Source of the DNA: Pedobacter nutrimenti
GTDB lineage: Bacteria; Bacteroidota; Bacteroidia; Sphingobacteriales; Sphingobacteriaceae
Assembly (NCBI RefSeq): GCF_003208655.1
Contig: NZ_QKLU01000007.1
Coordinates: forward strand, 186,001 to 250,000
Direction: 5' to 3'
DNA: 64,000 nt
Below, one piece after another: positions 50,935 through 60,393 of the stretch. Under the pieces are notes generated by a model. It ran no database searches. It saw nothing but the letters and a program-made list of their open reading frames with translations, and had not been told where the DNA came from. A program made the translations under genes and the position numbers. Position 1 is the stretch's first letter. Each line of letters begins with the position of its first letter.

Positions 50935-52425
50935 ATGATCTTATCTAGGGGAAATTTAAAGAATATAGAGGCAGGGAATGTCCTTGTACCGGCAGAAGAA
51001 ATGTTGAGCTTTCCGGAAAAAGTGCTGCAATTTGGTACAGGTGTACTGCTGCGTGGCCTGCCGGACTATTTTATAGACAAAGCCAACCGGCAGGGACTGT
51101 TTAAAGGAAGAGTAGTGGTGGTTAAATCGACCGGTGGCCCGGCCCTTGAATTTCAACAGCAGGACAATCTGTATACTTTATGTGTGCGGGGGATAGAACA
51201 AGGTGCGATTGTGGAAGAAAATGTAATTTCAGGCGCGATCAGTAGGGTGTTGTCTGCTGCCAGGGAATGGGAAAAAGTCCTGGAAGTGGCCCGGCAGCCA
51301 GAGCTCCGCCTGGTGGTGTCCAATACCACTGAGGTAGGCATCGCCTTGGTTAAGGAAAGCATCAGCCAGTTTCCCCCACAATCCTTTCCGGCAAAATTGC
51401 TGGCGGTATTGTTTGAAAGATATCAGGCTTTTGATGCTGCCCCGCAGGCGGGCCTGGTGGTGATTGCAACTGAACTGATTCCGGATAATGGTAAGCAGTT
51501 GGAAAAAATTGTTACTGAACTGGCGCATTTCAATGCGCTCGGTCAGGAATTTCTAAATTGGCTTAAACTTCATGTGCATTTTTGTAACTCTTTGGTAGAC
51601 CGGATTGTTCCGGGGAAACCAGACGCAGAAACGGTAGATCACCTGACCCGGGAACTGGGTTATGAAGACCACTTGCTTTCTATGGTTGAGCCTTACCGCT
51701 TATGGGCCATTGAGGGCAGCCAGCAAATTGCTGGAGTACTGGAATTTGCTCAGGCTGATCCGGGTGTAGTCATTACAGAAGATATTGAACGTTTCAGAGA
51801 GCTGAAAGTACGTTTGCTGAACGGTACCCATACCCTGAGTTGTGGAATTGCGGTGCTTGCCGGAATTGATACCGTTAAAAACGGAATGAAAGATGAGTTT
51901 CTAAGGGATTACATCACCTCGCTGATGCAGCAGGAAATTGCTTCGGCTATTCCTTATTCGGTGGATAAAGATGATGCACTGGATTTTTCCCGAATTGTAC
52001 TGGACCGTTTTGCGAACCCATATATTGAACACCTTTGGTTAAACATTACTGTACAATACAGTATGAAAATGAAAATCAGAATTTTGCCTGTACTTCAAAA
52101 ATACAATGAGGTGTTTCAAAAGGTCCCTGAGCATATTGCATTTGGTATGGCGGCCTTTCTGCGTTTCATGCATTCGGTTGAAAAAGACGGTCTGTATTAT
52201 GGGGCCACCGGAGAGAAAACCTACCTGATCAATGACGACAGTGCTGCGTATTTCAATGAAAAATGCCTTTCCCCAGCAGATTATGTAGAACAGGTGTTAA
52301 AGGACCAGGCCTTTTGGGGAATGGACCTGGACGCTGTGAGCGGATTTGTAGGCTCGGTACAAAATTATTATAACTCCATTGAAAAGGACGGGCTGAAACA
52401 GGCCATGTCTGCCTTTAGTTTTTAA
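50935..52425 (+). CDS. uxaB: tagaturonate reductase (altronate oxidoreductase)
   Basis: A 496-residue member of the mannitol/altronate dehydrogenase family. It reduces D-tagaturonate to D-altronate with NADH in the cytoplasm. The family N-terminus is KVLQFGTGVLLRGLPDYFID, followed by SNTTEVGI. The central block HFCNSLVDRIVPG and the substrate/catalytic block KVRLLNGTHTLSCGIAVL are intact. The length fits UxaB. It has its own promoter with conserved site 3 and starts the catabolic unit; uxaA follows after 18 bp. Confidence 0.95.
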   Translation: MILSRGNLKNIEAGNVLVPAEEMLSFPEKVLQFGTGVLLRGLPDYFIDKANRQGLFKGRVVVVKSTGGPALEFQQQDNLYTLCVRGIEQGAIVEENVISGAISRVLSAAREWEKVLEVARQPELRLVVSNTTEVGIALVKESISQFPPQSFPAKLLAVLFERYQAFDAAPQAGLVVIATELIPDNGKQLEKIVTELAHFNALGQEFLNWLKLHVHFCNSLVDRIVPGKPDAETVDHLTRELGYEDHLLSMVEPYRLWAIEGSQQIAGVLEFAQADPGVVITEDIERFRELKVRLLNGTHTLSCGIAVLAGIDTVKNGMKDEFLRDYITSLMQQEIASAIPYSVDKDDALDFSRIVLDRFANPYIEHLWLNITVQYSMKMKIRILPVLQKYNEVFQKVPEHIAFGMAAFLRFMHSVEKDGLYYGATGEKTYLINDDSAAYFNEKCLSPADYVEQVLKDQAFWGMDLDAVSGFVGSVQNYYNSIEKDGLKQAMSAFSF

Positions 52426-52443
52426 GAATAGAAATAAATTTAA

Positions 52444-54096
52444 ATGAAACACAGCGTATTGAAAGTCCACCCGCAAGACAACGTGATCGTCGCTTTGTCT
52501 GATCTTTCTGAAAACCAGGAAATCGTTTATGAGGGGCTACGCTATATTTTACAGGAGGCGATCCCTGCAAAACATAAATTTACCACCACAGACCTTGCTG
52601 CCGGAGACCAGGTGATCATGTACGGGGTATTGGTGGGAAAAACACAAGTGGCCTTAAAAGCAGGCTCCCTGATCAGTACCTCCAACATTAAACATGCTTC
52701 TACGGATTTTAAGGTCAGTGAACAGCAGACCAGCTGGACGGCCCCAGATGTGAGTGCATGGAAACAGCGGACCTTTGATGGCTTTCATCGTGCAGACGGG
52801 CAGGTGGGCACGGCGAACTACTGGCTGGTGGTGCCTATGGTTTTTTGCGAAAACCGAAATGTGGAGGTGATACAGGAAGCGTTACTCAATAATCTGGGTT
52901 ATGGAAGGAATGAAAATTACCAGTTTCAGGCCAAAGAACTGATGTCCCTTTATCAAAAAGGTGCGGGTGTTAATGAAATTTTAAATGCACAGTTTACCTA
53001 TACCGAACAGGTACAGAAAAACAACCGTTTGTTCCCCAACGTCGATGGGATTAAGTTTTTATCCCATACCGGTGGCTGCGGGGGGACAAGGCAGGATTCC
53101 CAAACCCTTTGCGGCCTGCTGGCGGGTTATATTACCCATCCCAATGTGGCCGGTGCAACGGTTTTAAGCCTGGGCTGTCAGAATGCACAGGTGGATATTT
53201 TAATGGAAGAAATCCGTAAAAGGAGTAGTCACTTTGATAAACCTTTATATGTGCTGGACCAGCAGCGTATTGGTACTGAATCTGATGTGCTGGAAATGGC
53301 CATCCGGCAGACTTTTGCCGGATTGATCCAGGCCAATCAGGACCTGAGGAAACCTGCTCCCTTGAGCAAACTTTGTATTGGCCTGGAATGTGGTGGCTCA
53401 GATGGTTTTTCCGGAATTTCTGCCAATCCGGCTATTGGATATACTTCAGATCTACTGGTGGCGCTTGGCGCTTCGGTCATCCTGGCCGAGTTTCCAGAAC
53501 TTTGCGGGGTGGAACAGGACCTGAGCAACCGCTGTCTGGATAAAAAAGATGCAGAACGTTTCGTAGACCTGATGAGAACCTATAGCAGCCGGGCAACAGC
53601 AGCAGGTTCTGGTTTTGATATGAACCCTTCCCCGGGAAATATTAAGGACGGCCTGATTACCGATGCGATTAAATCTGCGGGGGCTGCTAAAAAAGCAGGT
53701 ACTTCTCCTGTGGTTGCGGTATTGGATTATCCGGAAAAAGTCAATAAGGCCGGGCTCAATTTATTGTGTACCCCGGGCAATGATGTGGAATCTACAACAG
53801 CAGAAGTAGGGTCGGGTGCAAATGTGGTTTTGTTTACCACCGGTCTGGGTACACCTACCGGAAACCCGATTGCCCCAGTGGTTAAAATTTCGAGCAACAG
53901 CAGGTTGTTTTCCCGGATGAATGATATTATCGACCTGGATACCGGTCCGGTGATTGAAGGCAGGGAAACCATTCAGCAGGCCGGAGAACGGATTTTAAAT
54001 TATGTGATTGAAGTGGCCAGCGGTAAACAGGAGGTGAAAGCAGTAAAACACCGGCAGGATGATTTTATCCCCTGGAAAAGAGGGGTTTCATTATAG
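52444..54096 (+). CDS. uxaA: altronate dehydratase
   Basis: A 550-residue iron-dependent sugar-acid dehydratase that converts altronate to 2-keto-3-deoxygluconate (KDG). The N-terminal SAF-type domain (about 1-95) is followed by the large catalytic part, with GTANYWLVVPMVFCENRNV, HTGGCGGTRQDSQTL, LSLGCQNAQVD and GLECGGSDGFSGISANPAIG. Conserved Cys and His residues suited to metal binding are visible. It is somewhat longer than the E. coli enzyme, as usual in Bacteroidota. It lies 18 bp after uxaB and 66 bp before kduI. Confidence 0.95.
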   Translation: MKHSVLKVHPQDNVIVALSDLSENQEIVYEGLRYILQEAIPAKHKFTTTDLAAGDQVIMYGVLVGKTQVALKAGSLISTSNIKHASTDFKVSEQQTSWTAPDVSAWKQRTFDGFHRADGQVGTANYWLVVPMVFCENRNVEVIQEALLNNLGYGRNENYQFQAKELMSLYQKGAGVNEILNAQFTYTEQVQKNNRLFPNVDGIKFLSHTGGCGGTRQDSQTLCGLLAGYITHPNVAGATVLSLGCQNAQVDILMEEIRKRSSHFDKPLYVLDQQRIGTESDVLEMAIRQTFAGLIQANQDLRKPAPLSKLCIGLECGGSDGFSGISANPAIGYTSDLLVALGASVILAEFPELCGVEQDLSNRCLDKKDAERFVDLMRTYSSRATAAGSGFDMNPSPGNIKDGLITDAIKSAGAAKKAGTSPVVAVLDYPEKVNKAGLNLLCTPGNDVESTTAEVGSGANVVLFTTGLGTPTGNPIAPVVKISSNSRLFSRMNDIIDLDTGPVIEGRETIQQAGERILNYVIEVASGKQEVKAVKHRQDDFIPWKRGVSL

Positions 54097-54115
54097 AAAA
54101 AAATAAAGGAGCTTT

Positions 54116-54129
54116 AGGTTTTAAAACCT
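54116..54129. promoter_or_regulatory. 14-bp palindrome between uxaA and kduI
   Basis: AGGTTTTAAAACCT is self-complementary. It is the only notable element in the 66-bp gap; it may be a weak hairpin or a regulator site. Confidence 0.2.
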
Positions 54130-54162
54130 ATTCTTAAGAAAACATATATAAAAAATTAACAG

Positions 54163-54993
54163 ATGAAAGTATTACATGCGGTACATCCGGATGATTTTAA
54201 ATCATACGATACAAAAAAGATCAGAGAACGGTTCTTGTTGAGCGATCTGAAAGAAAAAGATAAAGTAAATTTTGCTTATACCCATTATGACCGGATGATG
54301 GTCGGTTTGGCTTTTCCGGTGAGTACAGAAGTAGTGCTGGGCAATTACCCCAATCTTCGTTCGGAATATTTTCTGGAAAGAAGAGAACTGGGTGCAATTA
54401 ATGTGGGCGGTCCGGGCTTTATGGAAGTAGATGGCCAGTCCTATGCGGTAGATAAACTGGATGCTTTATATGCCGGTAAAGGTGTCAAAGAAGTAAAGTT
54501 TAAAAGTAAAGATGCAGCGAACCCTGCAGTATTTTACATTTTATCTACACCAGCCCATACGACTTATCCGGTTACTTTGTTGCAGCATGCAGCCGCCATT
54601 TCTACAAACATGGGCAGCCTGAGCACTGCTAATGAGCGCAGGATCATTAAATACATTCATAAAGATGGCATTCAAAGCTGTCAGCTGGTGATGGGTTTAA
54701 CCATTCTGGCCAATGGAAGCGTGTGGAACACCATGCCGGCGCATGTTCATGACAGAAGGATGGAAGCCTACTTTTATTTTGACGTGGAAGAAGACCAGCG
54801 CGTGTTCCACTATATGGGCGAGGCTCAGGAAACCCGTCATATTTTAATGGCAAACCATGAAGCCGTGGTTTCCCCGCCATGGAGTATCCATTCGGGAAGC
54901 GGTACAAAAAATTACAGTTTTATTTGGGGTATGGGTGGTGAAAACCTGGATTATGCGGATATGGACCCCGTTGCAATTCAAGATATACGATAA
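54163..54993 (+). CDS. kduI: 5-dehydro-4-deoxy-D-glucuronate isomerase
   Basis: A 276-residue cupin-type isomerase. It converts 4-deoxy-L-threo-5-hexosulose uronate, formed from unsaturated galacturonate, to 3-deoxy-D-glycero-2,5-hexodiulosonate. The zinc-binding block is complete: MPAHVHDRRMEAYFYFDV with His-His-Glu, and the later SPPWSIHSGSGTKNYSFIW with the last His. The N-terminal YTHYDRMMVGLAFP segment is typical. The stop overlaps the next start (TAATG), so it is co-translated with the SDR gene. It makes use of the products of PL10 and GH105. Confidence 0.95.
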   Translation: MKVLHAVHPDDFKSYDTKKIRERFLLSDLKEKDKVNFAYTHYDRMMVGLAFPVSTEVVLGNYPNLRSEYFLERRELGAINVGGPGFMEVDGQSYAVDKLDALYAGKGVKEVKFKSKDAANPAVFYILSTPAHTTYPVTLLQHAAAISTNMGSLSTANERRIIKYIHKDGIQSCQLVMGLTILANGSVWNTMPAHVHDRRMEAYFYFDVEEDQRVFHYMGEAQETRHILMANHEAVVSPPWSIHSGSGTKNYSFIWGMGGENLDYADMDPVAIQDIR

Positions 54994-55808
54994 TGGAAGA
55001 TACATTTTCTTTAAAAGGTAAGGTCATTGTAGTGACCGGCGGTACCGGAATATTGGGCGGTGCATTTGTAAACGCAGTGGTGGAAGCAGGGGCAGCAGTA
55101 GGGATATTGGGCCGCAATGCGCAGGTTGCACAGGAACGTGCAGATGCCATTAACCAGGCCGGTGGTCAGGCCATTGCCCTGGTGGCCGATGTGATGAATG
55201 AAGAAGAACTGAAAGCCTGCAGAACGCAGGTTCTGGAAAAGTTTGGCCGCATCGATGGCCTGGTCAATGCTGCCGGCGGTAACCAGCCGGAAGGTGTTCT
55301 TGCCCCGGAACAGGATGTTTTTAAAATGGACCTGGCCGGAATGAAAAAGGTAATGGACCTGAACTTATGGGGCACAATTATTCCTACCCAGGTTTTCGGT
55401 GAATCTATTGCTGCTACAGGGAAAGGAAGTATTGTGAACATTTCTTCCATGAATTCGAAAAGGGCAATTACCAAAGTACTGGGTTATAACATGGGCAAGG
55501 CGGGTGTAGACTATTACAACCAGTGGTTTGCAGTGGAAATGGCCTACCGTTATGGAGATAAAATTCGTATGAATGCCATTGCACCTGGTTTTTTCCTGAC
55601 CGAGCAGAACCGCAATCTGTTGACCAAAGCAGATGGAGGTTATACCGACAGGGGAGCTTTAGTGATTAAGCAAACGCCATTTAAGCGTTTTGGGGACCCG
55701 GATGAGCTCAAGGGGGCCCTGATCTGGCTGCTGAGTGATGCTTCTAAATTTGTAACCGGGGCCATGATTTGTGTGGATGGTGGTTTCTCTGTTTTCGGAG
55801 GGGTTTAA
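54993..55808 (+). CDS. SDR oxidoreductase, KduD role likely
   Basis: A 271-residue short-chain dehydrogenase. The cofactor motif is VVTGGTGILGGAF. The catalytic set is visible as the NISSM Ser, Tyr in LGYNMGKAG, and Lys two residues after the MG. The C-terminal part has NAIAPGFFLTEQNR and VDGGFSVFGGV. These last segments are close to the YjmF/UxuB-like group of SDRs annotated as D-mannonate oxidoreductase. Its one-base overlap with kduI argues for the KduD step (diketogluconate to KDG). I call it KduD-like by context and leave fructuronate reductase as the alternative. Confidence 0.8.
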   Translation: MEDTFSLKGKVIVVTGGTGILGGAFVNAVVEAGAAVGILGRNAQVAQERADAINQAGGQAIALVADVMNEEELKACRTQVLEKFGRIDGLVNAAGGNQPEGVLAPEQDVFKMDLAGMKKVMDLNLWGTIIPTQVFGESIAATGKGSIVNISSMNSKRAITKVLGYNMGKAGVDYYNQWFAVEMAYRYGDKIRMNAIAPGFFLTEQNRNLLTKADGGYTDRGALVIKQTPFKRFGDPDELKGALIWLLSDASKFVTGAMICVDGGFSVFGGV

Positions 55809-55832
55809 TTAAATACATAACAAGATAGCTGC

Positions 55833-57233
55833 GTGAAAAAATTCATCGACGAAAATTTCTTACTGAACAACAAAACAGCCGAAGTGCTGTATCATCAATA
55901 TGCCAGGGAAATGCCAGTGATTGATTATCACTGTCATTTACCACCTGACCAGATTGCCCAGGACCGTAACTTTGAAAACCTGACGCAGGTTTGGCTGTAT
56001 GGTGACCATTACAAGTGGCGCGCCATGCGGGCAAATGGGATTCCGGAAGAATACATTACCGGAAACCGCTCGGATTGGGAGAAATTTGAAAAATGGGCAG
56101 AAACCGTTCCTTATACCCTTAGAAATCCTTTGTATCACTGGACCCATCTGGAATTGCAGCGTTATTTTGATGTGTATGAGATTTTATCACCGGCGACCGC
56201 CAGAAAAATCTATGACGAGTGTACCGCTAAACTGCAGACACCTGAATATTCTGTGCGCAACCTTTTGCGTAAAATGAATGTAAAAGTGGTGGCAACCACC
56301 GATGATCCGACCGATGATCTTGCTTTTCATCAGCAATTGCGCGAGTCTGGTTTTGAAGTAAAGGTTTTGCCGGCTTTCCGCCCGGACAAGGCCATGAATG
56401 CTGATGATCTTCCTGCACTGGTGGCCTATATTGGTCAACTGGAAAAGGTTTCCGGACTAAGCATCACTGATTTTAATACTTTTTTAAAAGCCCTGAAAAG
56501 CAGGCACGACTACTTTGCTGAAAACGGTTGTTTGCTTTCGGATCATGGTCTGGAACAAATGTATGCCCAGGATTACCGGGATGAAGAAATTGTGGGGATC
56601 TTTGATCAGATTATCCACGGGGCACCGTTGTCAGAACTGGAAGTATTGCAGTTTAAGTCGGCAATGCTTTACCATTTTGCCATCTGGGACCATGAAAAAG
56701 GCTGGGTGCAACAATACCATTTGGGTGCATTGAGAAATAACAATGCCCGTTTACTCGAACGCCTGGGACCGGATACAGGTTGGGATTCTATTGGTGATTT
56801 TCAACAGGGACCGGCATTGTCGAAATTTTTGAACAGACTGGATTCCAGCAACCAGCTGACAAAGACCATTCTGTACAACCTCAATCCGGCCGACAATGAG
56901 TTGATTGCGACCATGACCGGTAATTTTAATGACGGAACAGTAGTGGGCAAAATACAGTTTGGATCGGGCTGGTGGTTCCTGGACCAGAAAGATGGCATGA
57001 CCAGGCAAATTAATGCTTTATCCAATATGGGTTTGCTGAGCCGTTTTGTGGGCATGCTGACCGATTCCAGAAGCTTTCTTTCTTTTCCGAGACATGAGTA
57101 TTTCAGAAGGCTGCTTTGCAATTTGCTAGGGGAAGATGTGGAAAAGGGCGAATTGCCGGAGGATATAGAATGGCTGGGCAAAGTAGTTAAAGATATTTGC
57201 TATTTTAACGCCAAACAATATTTCAATTTCTAA
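55833..57233 (+). CDS. uxaC: glucuronate/galacturonate isomerase
   Basis: A 466-residue uronate isomerase of the amidohydrolase superfamily. It converts galacturonate to tagaturonate and glucuronate to fructuronate. The N-terminus FIDENFLLNNKTAEVLYHQYA and the metal block VIDYHCHLPPDQI are diagnostic. TTDDPTDDL and the C-terminal LTDSRSFLSFPRHEYFRR are present. The start is GTG at 55833; no ATG lies early enough to keep the conserved N-terminus. It is 24 bp after the SDR gene and one base before kdgK. Confidence 0.95.
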   Translation: MKKFIDENFLLNNKTAEVLYHQYAREMPVIDYHCHLPPDQIAQDRNFENLTQVWLYGDHYKWRAMRANGIPEEYITGNRSDWEKFEKWAETVPYTLRNPLYHWTHLELQRYFDVYEILSPATARKIYDECTAKLQTPEYSVRNLLRKMNVKVVATTDDPTDDLAFHQQLRESGFEVKVLPAFRPDKAMNADDLPALVAYIGQLEKVSGLSITDFNTFLKALKSRHDYFAENGCLLSDHGLEQMYAQDYRDEEIVGIFDQIIHGAPLSELEVLQFKSAMLYHFAIWDHEKGWVQQYHLGALRNNNARLLERLGPDTGWDSIGDFQQGPALSKFLNRLDSSNQLTKTILYNLNPADNELIATMTGNFNDGTVVGKIQFGSGWWFLDQKDGMTRQINALSNMGLLSRFVGMLTDSRSFLSFPRHEYFRRLLCNLLGEDVEKGELPEDIEWLGKVVKDICYFNAKQYFNF

Positions 57234-57234
57234 T

Positions 57235-58269
57235 ATGGCGAAGGTACTTAACTTTGGAGAATTGCTGCTCCGGATTTGTCCGGATGTGGAAGGCAATTGG
57301 CTGAAAAATAACAATCTGCCCTTTTATGTTGGAGGTGCAGAATTGAACGTGGCAACGGCCCTGGCTTTGTGGGGCATTCCCTCAGCTTATTTAACGGCAT
57401 TGCCCGACAATACTTTATCGGCCCAGCTGCTGGATTACATCCGGGGACTAAACATTGACACCACAGCGGTGCAACACCATGGTGACCGCATCGGTTTGTA
57501 TTACCTGCACCAGGGCAAGGACATGAAAAATGCAGGGGTGATTTATGACCGGGCAAATTCTTCTTTTGCAACTTTACCGACCGGAAAAATTGACTGGGAA
57601 GAAGTGTTTAAAGAGGTTTCCTGGTTTCATTTCAGTGCAATCTGTCCGGCATTGAGCCAAATGGCGGCCAATTTATGTCTGGAAGCCCTTCAGGAAGCCT
57701 CGGCGAGGGGAATTTACATTTCCATAGACTTGAATTACAGGGCCAAACTGTGGAAGTATGGAAAAGAACCACTCGAGGTCTTACCGGCACTGGTGGGCTA
57801 CTGTGACCTGGTGATGGGAAACCTCTGGGCCGCAGAAAAAATGCTGGGTATTCCTGTTCCGGACTATATTGCTGTCCAGGACAAAAAAGAACTTTACCTG
57901 GAGCAATCTTTAAAAAGTTCCACAGCGCTGATGGGCTTGTTTCCCAAATGTAAAGTAGTGGCCAATACCTTCCGTTTTGATTATGAGCAAGGGGTAAAGT
58001 ATTACAGTACTTTGTTTACAGAAGGCCATTTGCATGTTTCTAAAGAATACCGTTCTGAAAAGATCGTGGATAAGGTGGGCAGTGGCGATTGTTATATGGC
58101 CGGGCTTATTTACGGTTTTTACCTGCGAAAATCTGCGCAACAGAGCCTTGATTTTGCGACAGCGGCCGCTTTTTCCAAACTCTTTGTGGAAAGTGATGCG
58201 ACCACTGTAAAATCAGAAGACGTTCAGCAAAAGGCAGCAGCCTATGAAATAATTGAATCTATACATTAA
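57235..58269 (+). CDS. kdgK: 2-keto-3-deoxygluconate kinase
   Basis: A 344-residue PfkB/ribokinase-family sugar kinase that phosphorylates KDG to KDPG. The N-terminal substrate region is KVLNFGELLLRICPD and VGGAELNVATALALWG. The C-terminal anion hole and catalytic base region reads VDKVGSGDCYMAGLIYGFYL, where the usual GAGD is GSGD. The YDRANSSFA segment is typical of KDG kinases. It starts one base after the uxaC stop and precedes eda by 21 bp, so the two reactions KDG to KDPG to pyruvate plus glyceraldehyde-3-phosphate are encoded side by side. Confidence 0.92.
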   Translation: MAKVLNFGELLLRICPDVEGNWLKNNNLPFYVGGAELNVATALALWGIPSAYLTALPDNTLSAQLLDYIRGLNIDTTAVQHHGDRIGLYYLHQGKDMKNAGVIYDRANSSFATLPTGKIDWEEVFKEVSWFHFSAICPALSQMAANLCLEALQEASARGIYISIDLNYRAKLWKYGKEPLEVLPALVGYCDLVMGNLWAAEKMLGIPVPDYIAVQDKKELYLEQSLKSSTALMGLFPKCKVVANTFRFDYEQGVKYYSTLFTEGHLHVSKEYRSEKIVDKVGSGDCYMAGLIYGFYLRKSAQQSLDFATAAAFSKLFVESDATTVKSEDVQQKAAAYEIIESIH

Positions 58270-58290
58270 GAACCACAAGAATATATACTG

Positions 58291-58950
58291 ATGAAGACGA
58301 AAGAAACTTCCTTAAAGGCCATTACAGATCAGGGTTTACTGCCATTGTTTTTTTATGAAGATGCGGCTGTGAGCCTGGACATCATCAGGACCTTATATGC
58401 CTCGGGTGTCCGGGTGCTGGAGTATACCAACAGGGGAAAAGAAGCCCTGACCAATTTTGAGTTTCTGATTAAAGAGGTGGAACGCGAAATGCCCGACCTT
58501 CATCTGGGCATAGGAACCATTAAAAACACATCCGAAGCAAACGCTTTTTTGAAGGCGGGCGCACACTTTATCGTTTGTCCGGTGGTAGATCCCCAGGTAG
58601 GGCAGCTGGTGCATGATGCGGGTTTATTGTGGGTACCAGGTTGTTTTTCTCCGACAGAGATCAATATTGCCTATCAGCACAAAGCCGGCCTGATTAAATT
58701 GTTTCCGGCCAATCTGCTTGGGCCTTTGTACCTGACCTCTGTAAAAGAACTGTTTCCAGGCCAATTGTTTATTCCGACCGGTGGCGTGGAAATTGAAGAG
58801 GGCAATATGACCAAATGGTTTAAATCGGGGGTTTGTGCCGTTGGAATGGGCAGTAAACTCATCAGTAAAGCGATTATGGACCATAAAAATTACGATGAGC
58901 TTGCAGCATTGACCAAAAAGACGCTGGAAATGGTCAGCAGAACAAGATAA
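58291..58950 (+). CDS. eda: KDPG aldolase (4-hydroxy-2-oxoglutarate aldolase)
   Basis: A 219-residue class I aldolase that splits KDPG into pyruvate and glyceraldehyde-3-phosphate. The family features are RVLEYTNRGKEAL (with Glu near the active site), LGIGTIKNTSEANAFLKAGA, FIVCPVVDP, WVPGCFSPTEI and the Schiff-base lysine in GLIKLFPANLLGP, followed by FIPTGGVEIEEGNM. The length is normal. It lies 21 bp after kdgK and 39 bp before the hexuronate transporter gene. Confidence 0.93.
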   Translation: MKTKETSLKAITDQGLLPLFFYEDAAVSLDIIRTLYASGVRVLEYTNRGKEALTNFEFLIKEVEREMPDLHLGIGTIKNTSEANAFLKAGAHFIVCPVVDPQVGQLVHDAGLLWVPGCFSPTEINIAYQHKAGLIKLFPANLLGPLYLTSVKELFPGQLFIPTGGVEIEEGNMTKWFKSGVCAVGMGSKLISKAIMDHKNYDELAALTKKTLEMVSRTR

Positions 58951-58989
58951 ACACCAAACAATCAACAAAACCAACCAAAACCAAATATA

Positions 58990-60363
58990 ATGAAAGAGAC
59001 TAAAATGGGCAATTACCGCTGGACGATCTGTGCCTTGTTGTTTTTTGCGACCACAGTAAATTATCTTGACCGACAGGTGCTTAGCCTTTTGCATACAAAA
59101 TTAGAAGCCGAGTTCAACTGGACCAACAGCGATTATGCAAATATTACGGCAGCCTTCCAACTGGTCTATGCGATTTCCATGCTTTTTGCAGGAAGAATTG
59201 TAGATAAACTGGGTACCAAATGGGGTTATGCAGTCGCCCTGATCGTATGGTCACTAGGGGCAATCCTGCATGCCAAAGCGATTCCTGTAGGGGAAGGCCT
59301 GGCATCTATGCTTGGGTTAATTGGCATTACCGGTGTGTCTGTTTCTGTACTGGGTTTTGTCTTTTCCAGAGCGGTACTTGGTTTTGGGGAATCGGGTAAC
59401 TTTCCTGCGGCAATTAAGGCCACAGCAGAGTATTTTCCAAAAAAAGAACGTTCACTGGCAACGGGTATTTTTAATTCTGGGGCCAATGTGGGGGCTATTC
59501 TGGCCCCGCTGACTGTTCCCTGGATTGCCCACAACTGGGGTTGGGAAGCCGCTTTTCTGGTGATTGGTGCTGTGGGCTTCCTCTGGCTGATTTTCTGGTT
59601 TATGTTTTACGAGAAACCCGAGCAGCAAAAGCGCCTGTCCAAAGCAGAGCTGGATTATATATTATGCGACCCGGACCAGCAGGCGATTGTGCCTTCTGCT
59701 TCTGAAACCGAAGCTGAAAAAGTATCCTGGTTTAAATTGCTCAAATACAAACAAACCTGGGCCTTTACCTTTGGTAAATTTATGACCGACGGGGTTTGGT
59801 GGTTCTTTTTGTTCTGGTTGCCTTCCTATCTTAAAGTTCAGTACGGAATGGACGATACCGCAATTATGATTCCTTTGGCGGTATTGTACAGCATGACCAT
59901 GATCGGAAGTATTGGCGGTGGCTGGTTTCCAATGTATTTTATGAAAAAGGGGTATGCCCCATACGATGGAAGAATGCGGGCCATGTTTATCATTGCCTTA
60001 TTCCCTTTGCTGGTGTTGCTGGCCCAGCCGTTGGGGCACATCAGTGTCTGGCTTCCGGTGATCCTGATTGGTATAGGAGCTTCTGCCCATCAGGCCTGGT
60101 CTGCAAACATCTTTACAACCGTTTCTGACATGTTCCCTAAAAAATCTGTGGGTTCTGTCATTGGAATCGGCGGAATGGCGGGCGGACTTGGAGGGGTATT
60201 CATGTCTAAACTTGGGGGTGGATTGTTTGATTACTATAAAGGCCTGGGACATATCCAGACGGGTTATACCATTATGTTTGCGATTTGTGCACTTGCCTAT
60301 ATCCTGGCCTGGACGGTCATGAAATCTTTGGTGCCCAAATACAGACCGATTACAAATCTTTAA
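58990..60363 (+). CDS. MFS hexuronate transporter (ExuT-like)
   Basis: A 457-residue transporter with 12 expected transmembrane helices, close to the anion:cation symporter branch that includes hexuronate transporter ExuT. Visible features are VNYLDRQVLSLLHTKLE in helix 1, RIVDKLGTKWGYAVALIVWS in the loop between helices 2 and 3, GFGESGNFPAAIKATAEYFP, and PSYLKVQYGMDD. It should import galacturonate, glucuronate or the unsaturated uronate released in the periplasm. It sits within the catabolic unit after eda. Confidence 0.9.
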   Translation: MKETKMGNYRWTICALLFFATTVNYLDRQVLSLLHTKLEAEFNWTNSDYANITAAFQLVYAISMLFAGRIVDKLGTKWGYAVALIVWSLGAILHAKAIPVGEGLASMLGLIGITGVSVSVLGFVFSRAVLGFGESGNFPAAIKATAEYFPKKERSLATGIFNSGANVGAILAPLTVPWIAHNWGWEAAFLVIGAVGFLWLIFWFMFYEKPEQQKRLSKAELDYILCDPDQQAIVPSASETEAEKVSWFKLLKYKQTWAFTFGKFMTDGVWWFFLFWLPSYLKVQYGMDDTAIMIPLAVLYSMTMIGSIGGGWFPMYFMKKGYAPYDGRMRAMFIIALFPLLVLLAQPLGHISVWLPVILIGIGASAHQAWSANIFTTVSDMFPKKSVGSVIGIGGMAGGLGGVFMSKLGGGLFDYYKGLGHIQTGYTIMFAICALAYILAWTVMKSLVPKYRPITNL

Positions 60364-60393
60364 AGCTTAAATCAAAACCATAAACCAAAACCA

